From the NCBI GenBank assembly GCA_951213105.1, contig OX578142.1, positions 8,232,149-8,296,148 on the forward strand: a stretch of DNA of 64,000 nucleotides, written 5' to 3'. The stretch is from Amaurobius ferox (lineage: Eukaryota > Arthropoda > Arachnida > Araneae > Amaurobiidae). The position numbers and the translations under genes are program-made. Positions 1-11,402 of the stretch are shown piece after piece. The notes under the pieces are model-generated. The model worked only from the letters and a program-made list of their open reading frames with translations, had not been told where the DNA came from and made no database searches. Position 1 is the stretch's first letter. Each line of letters begins with the position of its first letter.

Positions 1-1110
1 AATACCAGATCTTATAAAGAAAAGTACACAAATACATCAACAAATTAGGTTCAAGCAGTTTTTCTGGGATTGAGTGGGGGGTCAAAAACACAACTGAACA
101 CGATTAAAAACGTAATATTTCACAATAAAAATAAAAAAGAAAAGAATAAAAGAAAAATAATAAAAGAAAGAATATAAAAGAAAAAAAAATTAACTACATT
201 ATTTTGTTCTATATACCTGATCTTGCAAGTAAAACACCCTCCCATAATACTTTAAAAAAAAAATTTATCTATACTTTGACAAAATATAGTCATAGTTTTA
301 TGAATAAGATGAGCATATTTTTGTTCTAAAAGTACATATTTTTCTTTTAAATACCAGATCTTATAAAGAAAAGTACACAAATACATCAACAAATTAGGTT
401 CAAGCAGTTTTTCTGGGATTGAGTGGGGGGTCAAAAACACAACTGAACACGATTAAAAACGTAATATTTCACAATAAAAATAAAAAAAATGAAGTACATA
501 ATTTTGTTCTACATACCAGATCTTACACAGAAAAGCAATCTCCCAAGGTACTTTTTTTTAAATTAACTTTTCTGCACTTTGACAAAATATAGTCATAGTT
601 TTTTGGATAAAATTAAGATTCTAGTTCTATATCGTTGGTAAAAAAAATAAATCCCAATCCCATTTATATATCAAGGATGAACAATATATAGCATACTACA
701 CGAATATGTCAACAAAATAGGTTCAAGCAGTTTTTTTCTGGGATTGAGTGGGAGTCAAAAACGCGACTGAAAGCAATTGAAAACAAAATATTTGACAATG
801 AAAATAAAAAAAAAATCCAAAAAATGTACATAATTTTGTTCTACATACCAAATTTTGCAAAGAAAAGCAATCTTCCAAGGTACTTTTTAAAAAATTTCAT
901 TTTGCTGCACTTTGACAAAAAATCATCATAGTTTTGCTGATAAAATCAAAAATTTATTTCTCTGTCACGGAGAAAATAAAAAAAATTCCAATACCATTTG
1001 TATATAAAGGATGAACAATATATATTACACGAATATGTCAACAAAATAGATTCAAGCAGCTTACTTCTGGGAATGATTGGGGGATAATAAAGAAAAAGAT
1101 CTTTGTAGGC
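1..1110. repeat. Imperfect tandem repeat, period about 325-349 bp
   Basis: The landmark GGTTCAAGCAG (GATTCAAGCAG in the last copy) followed by TTCTGGGA recurs near 47, 396, 719 and 1049. The first two units are almost identical over about 130 bp and lie 349 bp apart; later units diverge. Each unit also holds a TTTTGTTCTA block and a poly-A-rich stretch. The array begins before the window edge, so its full extent is unknown. No coding potential is visible. Confidence 0.85.
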
Positions 1111-1725
1111 CACTCTATGAAAAGTAAAGGTTACAGACACGTCAACATTCAAAGAGATTGAAGCTCGAGACATTGTATTTATAGAATCAAAGAACTCGAT
1201 CCTTACAAAACAGTCTAATAATGACCTAAAGACACAATTCTATGATGAAGATTTATTGTTCCCAATTCAGCAACAACTTGAAGCAAGTACTCCATTAGAA
1301 AACACAGAGTTTGTATTTAAATGATGCAGAAACTAATGAAGACTCTCCATTGCAGACTCAAGAAAGTACAAATTCTAGTGAAATTATTCCGAGAAGATAT
1401 GCTCATGAACTGAAGAAGCTGCCTTATTTAGCAGACTATGGACTGTCCAACAAACTGCATCAGTGCCACATTATGATGTCAAGAATGTTACATGGCAATA
1501 TGGATCAAACAACTAATGATGTTCCATTAACCTATAGCAATGCCACATAGATGCTACTAAATGGAAAGGGGCAATTGAAGAAGAATTGAAAGCCCATCAA
1601 CAAAATCATACATGGGATATTGTACCCCTTCCACCTGACCATAAACGAATTAAAAGCAAATGGGTCTTCAAAATAAAACAATGCTGATGGTACCAGGGCC
1701 TGCAAAGCAAGCACTTGCTTGGGGT
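1085..1725 (+). pseudogene. Copia-type pol fragment (integrase C-terminus to start of reverse transcriptase)
   Basis: Reading the plus strand with frameshifts gives, in order, IFVGHSMKSKGYR (Copia integrase C-terminal signature) near 1095, a linker containing FKEIEARDIVFIE near 1142-1180, a Ser/Thr/Gln-rich spacer (1311-1550), then WKGAIEEELKAHQQ and WDIVPLPPDHKRIKSKWVF at 1560-1672, the N-terminal start of Copia reverse transcriptase. It fades out in a degenerate stretch by about 1725. At least three frame changes and stops are present, no LTRs are seen nearby, and the catalytic palm is absent. A dead relic; it is not closely similar to the two Copia elements at the right of the window. Confidence 0.8.
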
Positions 1726-1739
1726 GGCACATTTTAAGG

Positions 1740-3633
1740 GCGGCATTTCAGTCACATTAAATAAAAAGTCTTAAATTAAAAAAATCTTAATAAACAAAAA
1801 AATCTCTTAAATAAAAAAAAGTTCTGGGGTGCAAGCAACCGAATTTACAAGGGCAGTTGTATACGCTAAAAAGTAAAACAAAAACACTGAATAAATGTTA
1901 AACATTTGTTCCCAGATAAAAGAGTGAAAACGGCTATCATTCATTCTGCCCTTGGAAAAAGAGGACCAGATGGCTAAATGTGATCGTTTCCAGAATGTTG
2001 CCCCAATTTGTATCTTGCAACACAAGTAACAATTAATTACTTAAGCGCACTGGGCGTCAGTACAGCCATCAACAGTGCGTCTAGGGGCGGCATATTGATC
2101 ATTATCTGTGAACTGCAAAAGCTTTTATGTGAAACTGGTTTTTGTTAACTATTCCAAGAAAAAATCCGATGAGAGAGGGCACTTTGCTTGAAACGATGGG
2201 GTTCTATCCAGAATTACCGTGCCAGGATACCCATCCTTTGTTAATTATTCTCCTATGCTCTAAATCCGGAAATCATCTCCCCAATCACCCAGACACATAA
2301 AGGACTTCTTTCACATCTGTGCCGAAACAGGTGTCCGCATTGAATGTAATTAGGAAACTTGACGAGGACAGGTCTCAAAAGACATCTTGAGATATCGGTG
2401 GACTATATTGTAGAATTTATGGTCATACACACCCCATCGGCTGTGAAGCATGTGTTTATCAATAATTTTGTTCAGCACGAAATTTGTTCTGGGGTGAGTT
2501 TGTGGTGGGGTCCAGTTGTACGCTTTAGTGAGAAATGTAAAACATTTTTCTTGCCGCAAAAAATAGTTATCGTTTTTCTTTCTAAATGTTATACAGTTAA
2601 ACTTGATATTATCTAAAATATTCATCTAGCATTTTACATAAAATTTAAGGAAAGCAAAATATAATTATTTTATGATTGTTTAAAATTGTTTCTATTAACA
2701 TATAACATATTATACCCCCCCCCCCATCAAGGGGATTCAGATTATTCTAAATTCCAGGTGTAAAATCAGTATATTCTTTAATTTAAAGATAATGATTGTT
2801 TTCATTATAACAACTTATATACAGCATCTGTCAAGTCACTTTTTAGCTAAAAAACATTTTTAATTTTATGCACGGATCAGTGTTTGTTTGCTCCTGGGAC
2901 GTTATATTAAATTTAGCTCCTTGAAAGTTCTTAGAAATTGTTTCTGGTTTTGCTAAATTTTTAGATTTCTTTTCTGTGTGCGCTTTTCCTACCTAATACT
3001 GTATTTATTTTTTCTTAAATTAAAAGTATGTAATATTACTTACGCTATTTACGGACAATTTCTACTTTTTCTAATTATTCAAATTTTTGGTTATTAAGAT
3101 TTCGGCAAAAGCTTTGTTTAATTTGAAAAGTAACTACTGTAATTGAGGTAATTTTTAAAACGAAGATAATATTCAACATATTCACATCTCGCCGCTTTAA
3201 AATCCCTGTTATTTTATAAACTTGAATCCTTTGAACGAATTATATCGGATCATAAAAATGTCATTTACATCTGTGTTTAAGTTATGGAGTAAGAATTCAA
3301 TAGAATATAACATTCTTTGACATTTGAGTACTTACAACGAAACTTAATAGGAAAGAATTTAGTTTTTAAAATTATTGGAAATCAATCAAAATTTATTTTC
3401 TAAACCAACTGTCTCACATGTAGAGCTCCAAACTTTCCTATTTTTATTTTTTTATTTTAAGTCATCAGGAAAAATATGATGAACCTCAAAGAATTTTTGT
3501 TCTTCCTGGTAAATTAAAAAAAAAAAAAAAAAAATACTGTAAATTTCTTAAACTTTCTAAATTATTTCAACTTTTGAGTATAATTGAAATTATATTAGTA
3601 TTTAATTGGAACGTTTAAATTTTGTATTTTAAG
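1740..3633. other. No gene recognised
   Basis: AT-rich DNA with a C-run at about 2707-2716 and poly-A at about 3517-3534. Short open frames here lack any family signature or codon structure I can support. Confidence 0.6.
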
Positions 3634-3663
3634 CATAAGGAAAGTACATGTACTTTCCTTATG
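3634..3663. repeat. Perfect 30-nt palindrome made of two abutting repeat-family ends
   Basis: The half-site CATAAGGAAAGTACA is followed immediately by its exact reverse complement. The core ACTTTCCTTAT is the terminal motif of the dispersed family found at 6170, 10722 and 13287. It is followed by two copies of TTCCTTATGTAGTAG (about 3656-3686). It lies about 170 bp upstream of the exon at 3833. Confidence 0.8.
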
Positions 3664-3832
3664 TAGTAGTTCCTTATGTAGTAGTAGTATAGAGCTGTTT
3701 CAACCACGTGGCACTCTCTTAGTAACGAGCCTTAGCAACACATGCTGGTAGTCAAACAACTCATAGATAGGCCATTGCTATACACGTTGTACGTTGCTTC
3801 AAAAATATTAATTTAAACTTTAAGTAATAATT

Positions 3833-4137
3833 ATGTCATCTAAATATTTTCAGGATATGGATGATCGAGCTAAAGCTCGATATTTACTAAAAATTGCATC
3901 AATAGGAAACAAAGATCCTTATTCAATGTGTAAAAGTGAATTTACAACATGTGCATCAGATTTTCCAAAACTTAGTTATTTCGATATGGTGAACTACTTA
4001 GTTTTCGGGAAAAGTGCATATACGTCCGACGAATTTAAGATATTTAGAAGTTTAGAAGCTTTTAATCAGTTTGCTTGTGGCTGGGTGAAAGATGTATACA
4101 CAGTCAAGATCTCAGAATTATGCCTCGTAATTGGAAA
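3833..4137 (+). CDS. Candidate first exon; resembles the N-terminus of YqaJ/SWIM-type uncharacterised proteins
   Basis: An ATG opens a frame of about 101 codons up to the sequence GGAAAG|GTAAGAG, a near-consensus 5' splice donor at about 4138; beyond it the frame runs into AT-rich intron-like DNA and stops at 4171. The segment YFDMVNYLVFGKSAYTSDEF followed by FRSLEAFNQFACGWVKDVY resembles the N-terminal segment that precedes the SWIM and YqaJ recombinase-like domains in many invertebrate uncharacterised proteins (recognised from memory of the family, not searched). Upstream, 3700-3720 contains a CACGTG E-box. I find no downstream exon in the window, so this is either a gene whose remaining exons are unrecognised or an orphan exon from a mobile gene family. 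Confidence 0.5.
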
Positions 4138-4146
4138 GGTAAGAGT
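4138..4146 (+). promoter_or_regulatory. 5' splice donor
   Basis: AAG|GTAAGAG directly follows the open frame of the 3833 exon and matches the animal donor consensus at almost every position. No partner acceptor could be assigned. Confidence 0.5.
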
Positions 4147-5640
4147 ACATGCTAGTTTTTATTTATTTTGATGATGATTTTTCGATTAATATTGTATTTT
4201 TTCATATTTTATACATTTATTTTAAACCATAATGTAAGAATTTATGACACCTTCTTTCACTTAAGCATATTATTTAAATCTAAAATTTATATATATATAT
4301 ATATGTAAACACAAATGTTGTAAAATATGAAAACTGTTTCTATGAAATTTGTCTCGTACACTTTATTGGGGGGGGGGGGGGGAGAATAAGTTTTGTGATA
4401 CTTTTGTACTTATTTTTTATGATTGTGTAGATTTTATGTGATATTTTACAGAGTTGACAATTGATAATTTCTATAACTAATAAAATTCATAAGCAATTTT
4501 ACTTTAGTATTTTCCCGATAAGTTGATACATTGATCAGGAATTCTAATCCCTGAAAGGATGAACAAAGTTTGGCTAGAATTATATATCCATATATAACCT
4601 GTTTATTATTTATAAGTAGCACAAGCTGGCTAAAGAATCTGGAATTCAGGGAATATCAGCATTCTAAGAAATATCAGGGAATTCCTAAAAAATAAAACTG
4701 TAAAATCAGGAAAATTGGAATGTTTTTGGTAATCACAGCTTTCTTCCAACTCGTGACAACACACATGTATAGAATTCCTTATTTGTGCTTCATGTAACAA
4801 GAGACAGCCTATTGGACACCTCAATAGAAAGAGGACAGTTTTAAATTTCAATGTTTCTCAGTGATACCTTTCATCTGACTTATTTTGAAAGTTGTCAAGA
4901 CATTTCATATAACAGGAAAAGCAGATTAAAAAAATATTGTTTCTGCTGCATAATTTTATTGCAATAAGTGATTTTACAGAATACTGCTCAATGTATAGCT
5001 GAGTTTTATAGCTTATCTTGAATTTTAATGCTTGATAATATTTGAAATAATACTGTTCTTATAGAACTCTTGCATAAATACTATACTTTGATTATTATAC
5101 TTTTCAATGCTGAAAGTAATTAATTTTAACTATTTATTCTTAAATATCACTTTCAATTTTATTAATTAACTTTTTATGCTTGTTAAACTGATATTCAGTA
5201 AAAGTAGATAGTGAAACATATCAGGGAGTTTTTTAAGATATTATCTTGAAACCAGGGAATTTTTTATTCGAGATCCTGTAGCCACACTATAGCAATTCAT
5301 TATTTATAGTTCCATGTGTGGAATTACTGTAAATTTTTAGTAGTGATGGAATTTTATACGCCAAATTATACTTTACATCGAAAAGCATTTAGCTTAAGAA
5401 GCTTAGGAAGAATTATCTGAACACGATATTAACGAAAACTCGCGATCTTTGGTTTTCTACAAAATGTTTAAAATCCTAAACTACTAAAATGCTAGGTTAC
5501 CCTCAGATCTGCATCAACCCCCCAAACTGCTTAAACTCTTAATGTGCAACAAACTGCCACACTAGGAGCTAGGACAAATAATAAAAACAGTAAATCAAAA
5601 ACCTCGAACCTCCAACTATGGACCAATGAAATAATGTCAC
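4147..5640. other. No gene recognised (possible intron)
   Basis: AT-rich sequence with a TA microsatellite at about 4290-4304 and a run of about 15-16 G at 4367-4382. If the donor at 4138 is real this is intronic. Confidence 0.5.
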
Positions 5641-5880
5641 AGTATGAAGATAAGAACCACACCTAGAGATTGGAGATTAAAGGCGCTTCGCGCCTGGTGC
5701 TCTGTTCTGGACGAAACTCTATGAACACGATTCTCTCAATCACAGACTACTATACAACGAGCGGATAAATAGCACCGGACCCACTCCGATTCGACCAACA
5801 AGGAACCGCTACTGACGATGATGCGATTGACGTACCCGATGACGTAGGGTACACGTTGATTCTGGTTAGCGGAGATTTTA
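5640..5880 (-). repeat. GC-richer dispersed repeat copy with CRE-like sites (member 1)
   Basis: Contains GCGGATAAATAGCACCGGAC followed by CCACTCC at about 5760-5786, the reverse complement of the block at 24402-24428, and CACAGACTACTATA at about 5742, shared with 24596 and the 31.93 kb copy. GATGACGTAGG at about 5839 is CRE-like. It lies directly upstream of the zinc-finger-like ORF at 5933, so it may act as a promoter or be an LTR/UTR piece of an element. Confidence 0.6.
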
Positions 5881-5932
5881 TTTAGCATTCGCCGCAAATT
5901 TATGTTTCGTGAATTTTTTCTTTTTGAGAAAT

Positions 5933-6160
5933 ATGAATATTGATCCAAAGCTTAAGGATGGACCAAACACTTCACAAGCCAAAAACTCACAGAAAACGGA
6001 AAAGTTTTCTAAAATGTGCAATTGCAAAAATATATTTTCCAGTAAATCTACCTTTTACAGACACAAAAAAAAATGTTCACCAGTTGCTGAAAAAACAAAT
6101 TATGTTTGTAGAGAAATAAATTGTAATTTTACAGAACTGAAGTCGGATTTCATGGCATAG
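5933..6160 (+). CDS. Small C2H2-like zinc finger ORF, truncated, unknown function
   Basis: The first ATG in frame gives 75 residues. MCNCKNIFSSKSTFYRHKKK then C (about residues 27-47) looks like an atypical Cys2-His-Cys finger, and YVCREINCNFTELKSDFMA starts a second Cys-Cys pair whose histidines are missing because the frame stops at 6160, ten bases before the repeat copy beginning at 6170. Basic, with no signal peptide or membrane segment. Similar finger pairs occur at the N-terminus of some MULE-type transposases; that is a possibility only. Probably a truncated exon. Confidence 0.4.
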   Translation: MNIDPKLKDGPNTSQAKNSQKTEKFSKMCNCKNIFSSKSTFYRHKKKCSPVAEKTNYVCREINCNFTELKSDFMA

Positions 6161-6169
6161 AAGAAAAAA

Positions 6170-6945
6170 TCTGATGTGGGCAACACATGACTTTCCTTAT
6201 ATGATGTAATGAATTTACTACTTTTACAGTAAAAAAAATAAGTTTTTCTTATAGTAGATACTAATACTATTTCCAAGATATTGAAGTTTCGACAATTAGT
6301 CGTCATTTTCATTGATTTAGCGTCATTTTTATCCATTTGGCGGGATTTCAAAAAGTCGCCAAGTTGGCGACATTCCGCCAAAATCTCGCCGAGCGTTATG
6401 CACTAAGAAATAAGTTATTCTTTCAGCAGATAAATGACTATTGGCGTACAAATACAAAAGTGTATGTTTCGCAATAGAAATTTTTTTTATATAACTTTTT
6501 GATATTTTTTTTTAAAAATATACAATATCTCGAGAACGGTTCATGTTAGCGTTCTAAAATTTATGTCAATCGTTTTCTAATGAAAAATTACACAAGAAAT
6601 GTCTATTTGCGTAACTTTGTTAGTGGTTTTGATTTTTTGACAATTTTATCAAAATTTCATTCGAAAATTTAGGGGGGTTCTGAACATTCGATTGCGTATA
6701 AAAACAATAGGCTTCCAGTGTTTATGGATTGTGATTTTTGTACCAAATTTGGTTTGAATCGGTCCATTCGTTCGTCAGTTATCGTCTCCACAGACTCACT
6801 GACACACACACATAGACATCACGTCAAAAATGTTTGATTCGTGATCAGGGATGCTTGAAACGTGCTCTGTCGTCGAAAATTCGAATTCGAATTTTCGACC
6901 CCGTCACAATACTTTTCTTATACATTATGTATAGAAGGAAAGTAA
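6170..6945 (+). mobile_element. Repeat family A, copy 1 (non-autonomous, ACTTTCCTTATA-ended)
   Basis: Starts TCTGATGTGGGCAACACATG then ACTTTCCTTATA, and ends with a hairpin-forming ACTTTTCTTATA/TATAGAAGGAAAGT pair. The body carries the family landmarks ATATCTCGAGAACGGTTCAT (about 6524) and ATCGTCTCCACAGAC (about 6781). It shares its full length with the inverted copy at 13287-14177 and its right part with 10722-11402. There is no open frame for a transposase, so it would have to be moved in trans. Confidence 0.8.
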
Positions 6946-7800
6946 TAAAACATGATAATGATTTTTAAAATTATTTAGGTATGTTCGCATTTTCATAATT
7001 TCTATTTCAATAAGTTTTATTTATTGGTGAATAAAATAAAATAGTTTCACTATGCCTCTCGTGATAATGATACAGACAGACAGATTTTCAATTTTCTTTA
7101 TATCGATTATGCAATTGCTATGTCAAAAATATAAAATAACATAAATATGCACATAACTGTAAAGTCTTGTGCAAATACAAATTTTAGTACATTTCTACAT
7201 AAGCTGATAATAATATGTAAGAAAATAACAAAAATACAAAATTGAGTAAAATTTTTGAGTGGATAACAATTTCTTCCTAGCTATTGACATATTTACATTT
7301 GTCAGCTGAAACATATCATTTATAAATGACTGATTCTGGATTAAAATTATCCAAATGTAGACTTTTAATAGATATAATGCAAGTTTACTCATTTTGCTTA
7401 TTTTCAATCTATTTCTCTAAATCTATATATTTCTCTAAATCTATAAAATTGAAAATATGTCTCTATGTGTGTCTCAGTATCATGGGAGAACAAATGAACC
7501 GAATTTAAATGAAATTTGTAGATAGCCTTGAAATATCCTGACTTAAAATTTAGTCCATGTTTTGAGTTTCTAAGACCAGAGGTTGCCCAGATATTAATTA
7601 AAAACGAACAATAATTAAACCTTTCATATAGCATTAAGCAGATGATATTTTTTCCGTCAATTTGTTTGAAGAAAATTTTATCATGTCATTTAGCAACAAA
7701 TTTAAATCCAATTTGTTTATACGGCAGCTGATTTTTATTAAATCCTTTCGAATTTAAATAATAAAGATATATATAAAATAAATTTTACCGATATTGCATT
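6946..7800. other. No gene recognised
   Basis: AT-rich sequence with a local direct repeat TATTTCTCTAAATCTATA at about 7409-7446. Nothing further supported. Confidence 0.6.
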
Positions 7801-7814
7801 TTTGACTGGATTAT

Positions 7815-8310
7815 ATCAATTATGGTCTTCAGGTTTAAACATTATTATTGATATTTTCAGTTTATTATGTCATTGTTTTATTTTTGCAAAAATTTTTGAA
7901 ACTCATATATTGTACGTAGTACCGAGTAATCTTCTACAAATGCATGGGTATATCTTCTACTCAGTGGCTTATCCTGACTCTAAAAAGTGTGTGTGTGGGG
8001 GGGGGGGGGCAACTCTTTAGCATTTGCTCATGCGAGGGTTATTTTAAATGAAAAATACGCATAACAATAAAAAGCCTTGAAAAGTAAGGGGGCCTGCCCC
8101 CCCCCCCTCCCAAGCATACGCTGCTGCTTCTACTCTATGAGAATATAAGCAGTACAAGTATATTAGCACATATTTTGGCATATATTGGAATCAATTACGA
8201 CCTTTTAGGTTTTAAGATTACGGAATTATTGATATTTTCAATTTATTACGTCATTTGTTTTATTTTGGTAAAGATTTTAGAAACTCATAAGTTGTAGTAT
8301 GGGTCCTATA
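7815..8310 (+). repeat. Diverged direct duplication (units about 7815-7930 and 8188-8310)
   Basis: Both units read TCAATTA..., a GGTTTAA-like block, then ATTATTGATATTTTCA, TTTATTA(T/C)GTCATT, TTTTATTTT and GAAACTCATA. They are about 370 bp apart. Runs of G (7997-8010) and C (8096-8106) lie between them. Confidence 0.65.
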
Positions 8311-8969
8311 CAGTTTTAGCTCTGTTATTTTGCATGTATTTATTCAACTTCATATATTTTGTAAATTTGTTTGCAAACAAGACCAGGACATTTTATTCTT
8401 CAGATCTGCTAGTGAAGATAATTTTGTATAGCTAGAACAGATATTCTTTAACTTCTTTTTAGGAGCATTAAATTAAATATTTTAATAGAATATTTTGATT
8501 AACAATGTCATTTAGTATATTATAGGAATTTGCACATGATTGTGAATTTTAAATTGAACTTGACAACTTGAATGTTGCAAAGAACTATGTTTTATTTTGA
8601 TAATCTAATTAATGCATGACTAATAAAAGAAGATTGATTTTGTGAGTCGCATAATATAAACAAAGCAAATAATTTTTAAATTGCATCTATGTAGAACAAT
8701 TTTTCAAATGGGGAAAATTGGTTAGGTTCCATTGACACATGGCTCTCAAAATGAATAAATTATATCTATATATCACATCTAGCCATCAATTGTAGCGTTT
8801 ATTATTCTATTCTATTCAATAATACGAAGGAGATTTAAATATATTTAAATCTCCTTGAATAATACCGAGATCGGCATTAAAACAAAATACTCCTTGCACA
8901 GGCGTAGTTCATTTTAAGCATCAACTATAACTTAGAATTTAATATTCTAAACTGTCTAATAATACTGGT
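8289..8969 (+). repeat. Near-identical 681-bp repeat, left copy
   Basis: From AAGTTGTAGTATGGGTCC to AATACTGGT this matches 23625-24305 at the same length with only a couple of substitutions noticed by eye (for example GCATGTATTT/GCATATATTT). It contains a perfect 30-nt palindrome at 8827-8856 (half-site AAGGAGATTTAAATA). A further 24 bp match, ACATATATTGGAATCAATTA at 8174 and 23588, precedes both copies, but the left copy has about 80 bp more between that block and the main repeat. Confidence 0.9.
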
Positions 8970-9019
8970 ATACGATAGCAAATTTAAGGCGGAATTAGAC
9001 CGATCCGAAAAGTTACCTT

Positions 9020-9300
9020 TTTCCGATAGATGGCTCTGAATATCGCAGGTTTGGCGAGATCCGACCTTGCGCCAAACAGCGATTATGCTCAATTTGCGGT
9101 AGCCATAGTCTCACTTCGATTTAATCCTGAAACCGGATGTTATGAATGCATTCAATTGGCAATCACTGCTGCAACACCCCCTTTAACCAATCAGAAGCAA
9201 AAGCCCCGTACTAAAGTGTCTATAATGTATCTAGTGTAACGTGCTCCCTTGAAAGTTTTCCAAAACTGGTTTCCGAGAAGGATGAAACGGGGAGAGGGCG
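9020..9300 (+). repeat. Left inverted arm upstream of the THAP ORF
   Basis: Contains GCTGCAACACCCC (about 9170), CCAATCAG (9187), AAGTGTCTATAATGTATCTA (9214) and ACTGGTTTCCGAGAAGGATG (9268) ending in GAGGGCGCT. The same blocks occur in the same order, inverted, at 12050-12320. It could be the terminal/promoter arm of a THAP-type (P-like) transposon, or the 5' region of a duplicated gene. Confidence 0.65.
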
Positions 9301-9498
9301 CTGTAGTCAACTGTTGTTTGGTTGTTCGCCTCGCTCGCCCTTCGCGCTAAATTAAAACTCATCAGATATTTGTTTGTGTTCGAAGGTATTCTACAGTGAT
9401 TTTTATTTTTGCAATTTAAAAGAAATTAACAGCCCTTTTAAGGACTAAATGTGATTGTTTAGCTTTTTATTTCATGTTTGAATCCCTTTTTTAACACG

Positions 9499-10050
9499 AT
9501 GGACTCTGCACAGTCGACGAAAAAACAATCTAGGCAAACTCATTGCTTTGCGCCAGGTTGTAATAGTGGTTATGCATCCTGCAAAGAAAAAGTGTCGATT
9601 TTTAAAGCCCCAAAGGATCTAAACAGATTAGAAACGTGGAGAAAAGCTGTGCCTCGAGCTCACAGGGTTTTAGACTCTAATTGTGTTTTGTGTGAAAAAC
9701 ATTTTGCACCAGAATTTATTGATAGACATTATAGAGTTGTGATTAGTGGAAAAGAGGTGCTAACAGAAAGAGGTCGTCCTTTACTTTCCAAAGATGCCAT
9801 TCCAACCATCTTCCCTAATGCCCCTAAGTATTTAAGTAAACCTTTGCCTAAAAAGAGATCTGCACGTTGCGAAAATGGTAACCTGCCAAAGAGGATTAAA
9901 ACAACTGAGGACAATGTTGAAATTCAAGTTTGTCCTGCTATTTTAGAGATTACTAAATTATCGGATTTTTTAAAAACGCTTTGTGATGCAATAGTTTTAC
10001 CAAAGTACTGGGTAAAAATCGTGCAGTATCTTGAGAATGGTTCATCCTAG
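9499..10050 (+). CDS. THAP-domain protein (P-element-like N-terminal DNA-binding part), truncated
   Basis: The first in-frame ATG gives 183 residues. A THAP zinc finger fills about residues 13-104: the C2CH ligands are in CFAPGCNSGY and CVLCEKHF, with the conserved WRKAVP tryptophan and proline and the terminal AIPTIFPN (AVPTIFP-like) motif. A basic KKRSARCENGNLPKRIK tail suggests nuclear localisation. THAP domains bind DNA in P-element transposases and in host regulators. No RNase H-like transposase core follows. The last dozen residues (VKIVQYLENGSS and the stop) are encoded by sequence matching repeat family A (ATCTTGAGAATGGTTCAT), so a repeat has cut off the original 3' part. Probably a truncated transposon exon. 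Confidence 0.75.
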   Translation: MDSAQSTKKQSRQTHCFAPGCNSGYASCKEKVSIFKAPKDLNRLETWRKAVPRAHRVLDSNCVLCEKHFAPEFIDRHYRVVISGKEVLTERGRPLLSKDAIPTIFPNAPKYLSKPLPKKRSARCENGNLPKRIKTTEDNVEIQVCPAILEITKLSDFLKTLCDAIVLPKYWVKIVQYLENGSS

Positions 10051-10345
10051 TGTTCTACAGTTGGTATATTTCGTTGATTTCGTAAAAATTAAGTTTTAAT
10101 GATTTTTTTTTTATCATAATTAAAAGTGCTGATTTTGGTTTTAATTTTTTCAAATATTCAATCGAAAATAGGTGTAAGAGTGTCTTCTACACGTTTAAAA
10201 TGAATAAAATCATCTCTAAAATTAATGCGATTCCAGTATTCCCTGATTATAAATCGTAATAAATTTAATTCGAAACACATCATTCGTTCGTGAGATATCG
10301 TGTCCACAGACACATGCACACTAACATATATACGTACACAGGGTT
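10010..10345 (+). mobile_element. Repeat family A, diverged copy 4, fused to the THAP ORF
   Basis: GTGCAGTATCTTGAGAATGG and TTCGTTCGTGAGATATCGTG then TCCACAGACACA align with the family landmarks at 6520-6800 and 10980-11270. Much more diverged than copies 1-3. It supplies the stop codon of the THAP frame. Confidence 0.65.
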
Positions 10346-10721
10346 TGACTGGGCGTGTCTTTCTTTAAGTTCGGACGGTTTTAAAGTAGCGGATAGTGGC
10401 CCCTGTTAAGCGATTATCATAGAAGTAATGATGGGGCGGAGGTCAAACATAATAAAAAAAAACGTGAAATCGCCTGATTTTCTAAGGAAAATTATAAAAG
10501 AATGTATCTTTGTCTATCTGTGTGTTTATTACGCCTTTAGAACAATAACCATATCGCGCCGGGTTATGAAATTTGCCACGCAGACAGTAGCGAATTAATG
10601 CCCAAATAATTTAAGACCAAGTAACTTTCATTTTAATTGTATATTATTGGAAATAAACATATAAAACATTTTCTGTGTAAATAAATAAAGGGGACACTGT
10701 ATCCTTAAAATCATGAAAATA
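10346..10721. other. No gene recognised
   Basis: Mixed-composition spacer between two family A copies, with ATCTTTGTCTATCTGTGTGT at about 10506. No supported feature. Confidence 0.5.
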
Positions 10722-11402
10722 TCGCGCCAAAAATCTCGCCAAGCGTTATGCACAAAGAAATAAGTTATTCTTACAGCAGATAAATAATTATTGGCGCTCA
10801 AATACAAAAGTATTACTCAAAGTATCTTTTTTCATGAATGGAACGAGCTAGATCTACGAGAATGATGTCACCCAATTTACCGCATGGTATTACATATGAA
10901 AAGTGAACATGTTTCTCAATAGGAAATATTTTTTTTTTTATTTTATATGACTTTTTGATAATTTTTTTAAAAAATGTACAATATCTCGAGAACAGTTCAT
11001 GTTAGCGTTCTAAAATTTATGTCAATCGTTTTCTAATGAAAAATTACATAAGAAATGTCTATTTGCGTAACTTTATTATTGGTTTTGATTTTTTGACGAT
11101 TTTTTCAAAATTTTATTCGAAAATTTAGGTGGGTTCTGAACATTCGATTGCGTATAAAAACAATAGGCTTCCAGTGTTTACGGATTGTGATTTTTGTACC
11201 AAATTTGGTTCAAATCGGTCCATTCGTTCGTCAGTTATCGTCTCCACAGACTCACTGACACACACACACACAGACATCACTTCAAAAATGTTTGATTCGT
11301 GATCATGGATGCCTTAAACGTGCTCTCCCGTCGAAAACTCGAATTCGAATTTTCGACTCCGTCACAATACTTTCCTTATACATTATGTATATAAGGAAAG
11401 TA
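10722..11402 (+). mobile_element. Repeat family A, copy 2 (5'-truncated)
   Basis: Begins inside the family body at AAAATCTCGCC(A/G)AGCGTTATG and runs to the terminal hairpin ACTTTCCTTATA...TATAAGGAAAGT at 11370-11402. Shares ATATCTCGAGAACAGTTCAT and the TCGTCTCCACAGACTCACTG block with copy 1. Lacks about 200 bp of the 5' end. Confidence 0.8.

Noticed and set aside
2350..2625. Overlapping frames on both strands
   Set aside because: No motif and no splice context.
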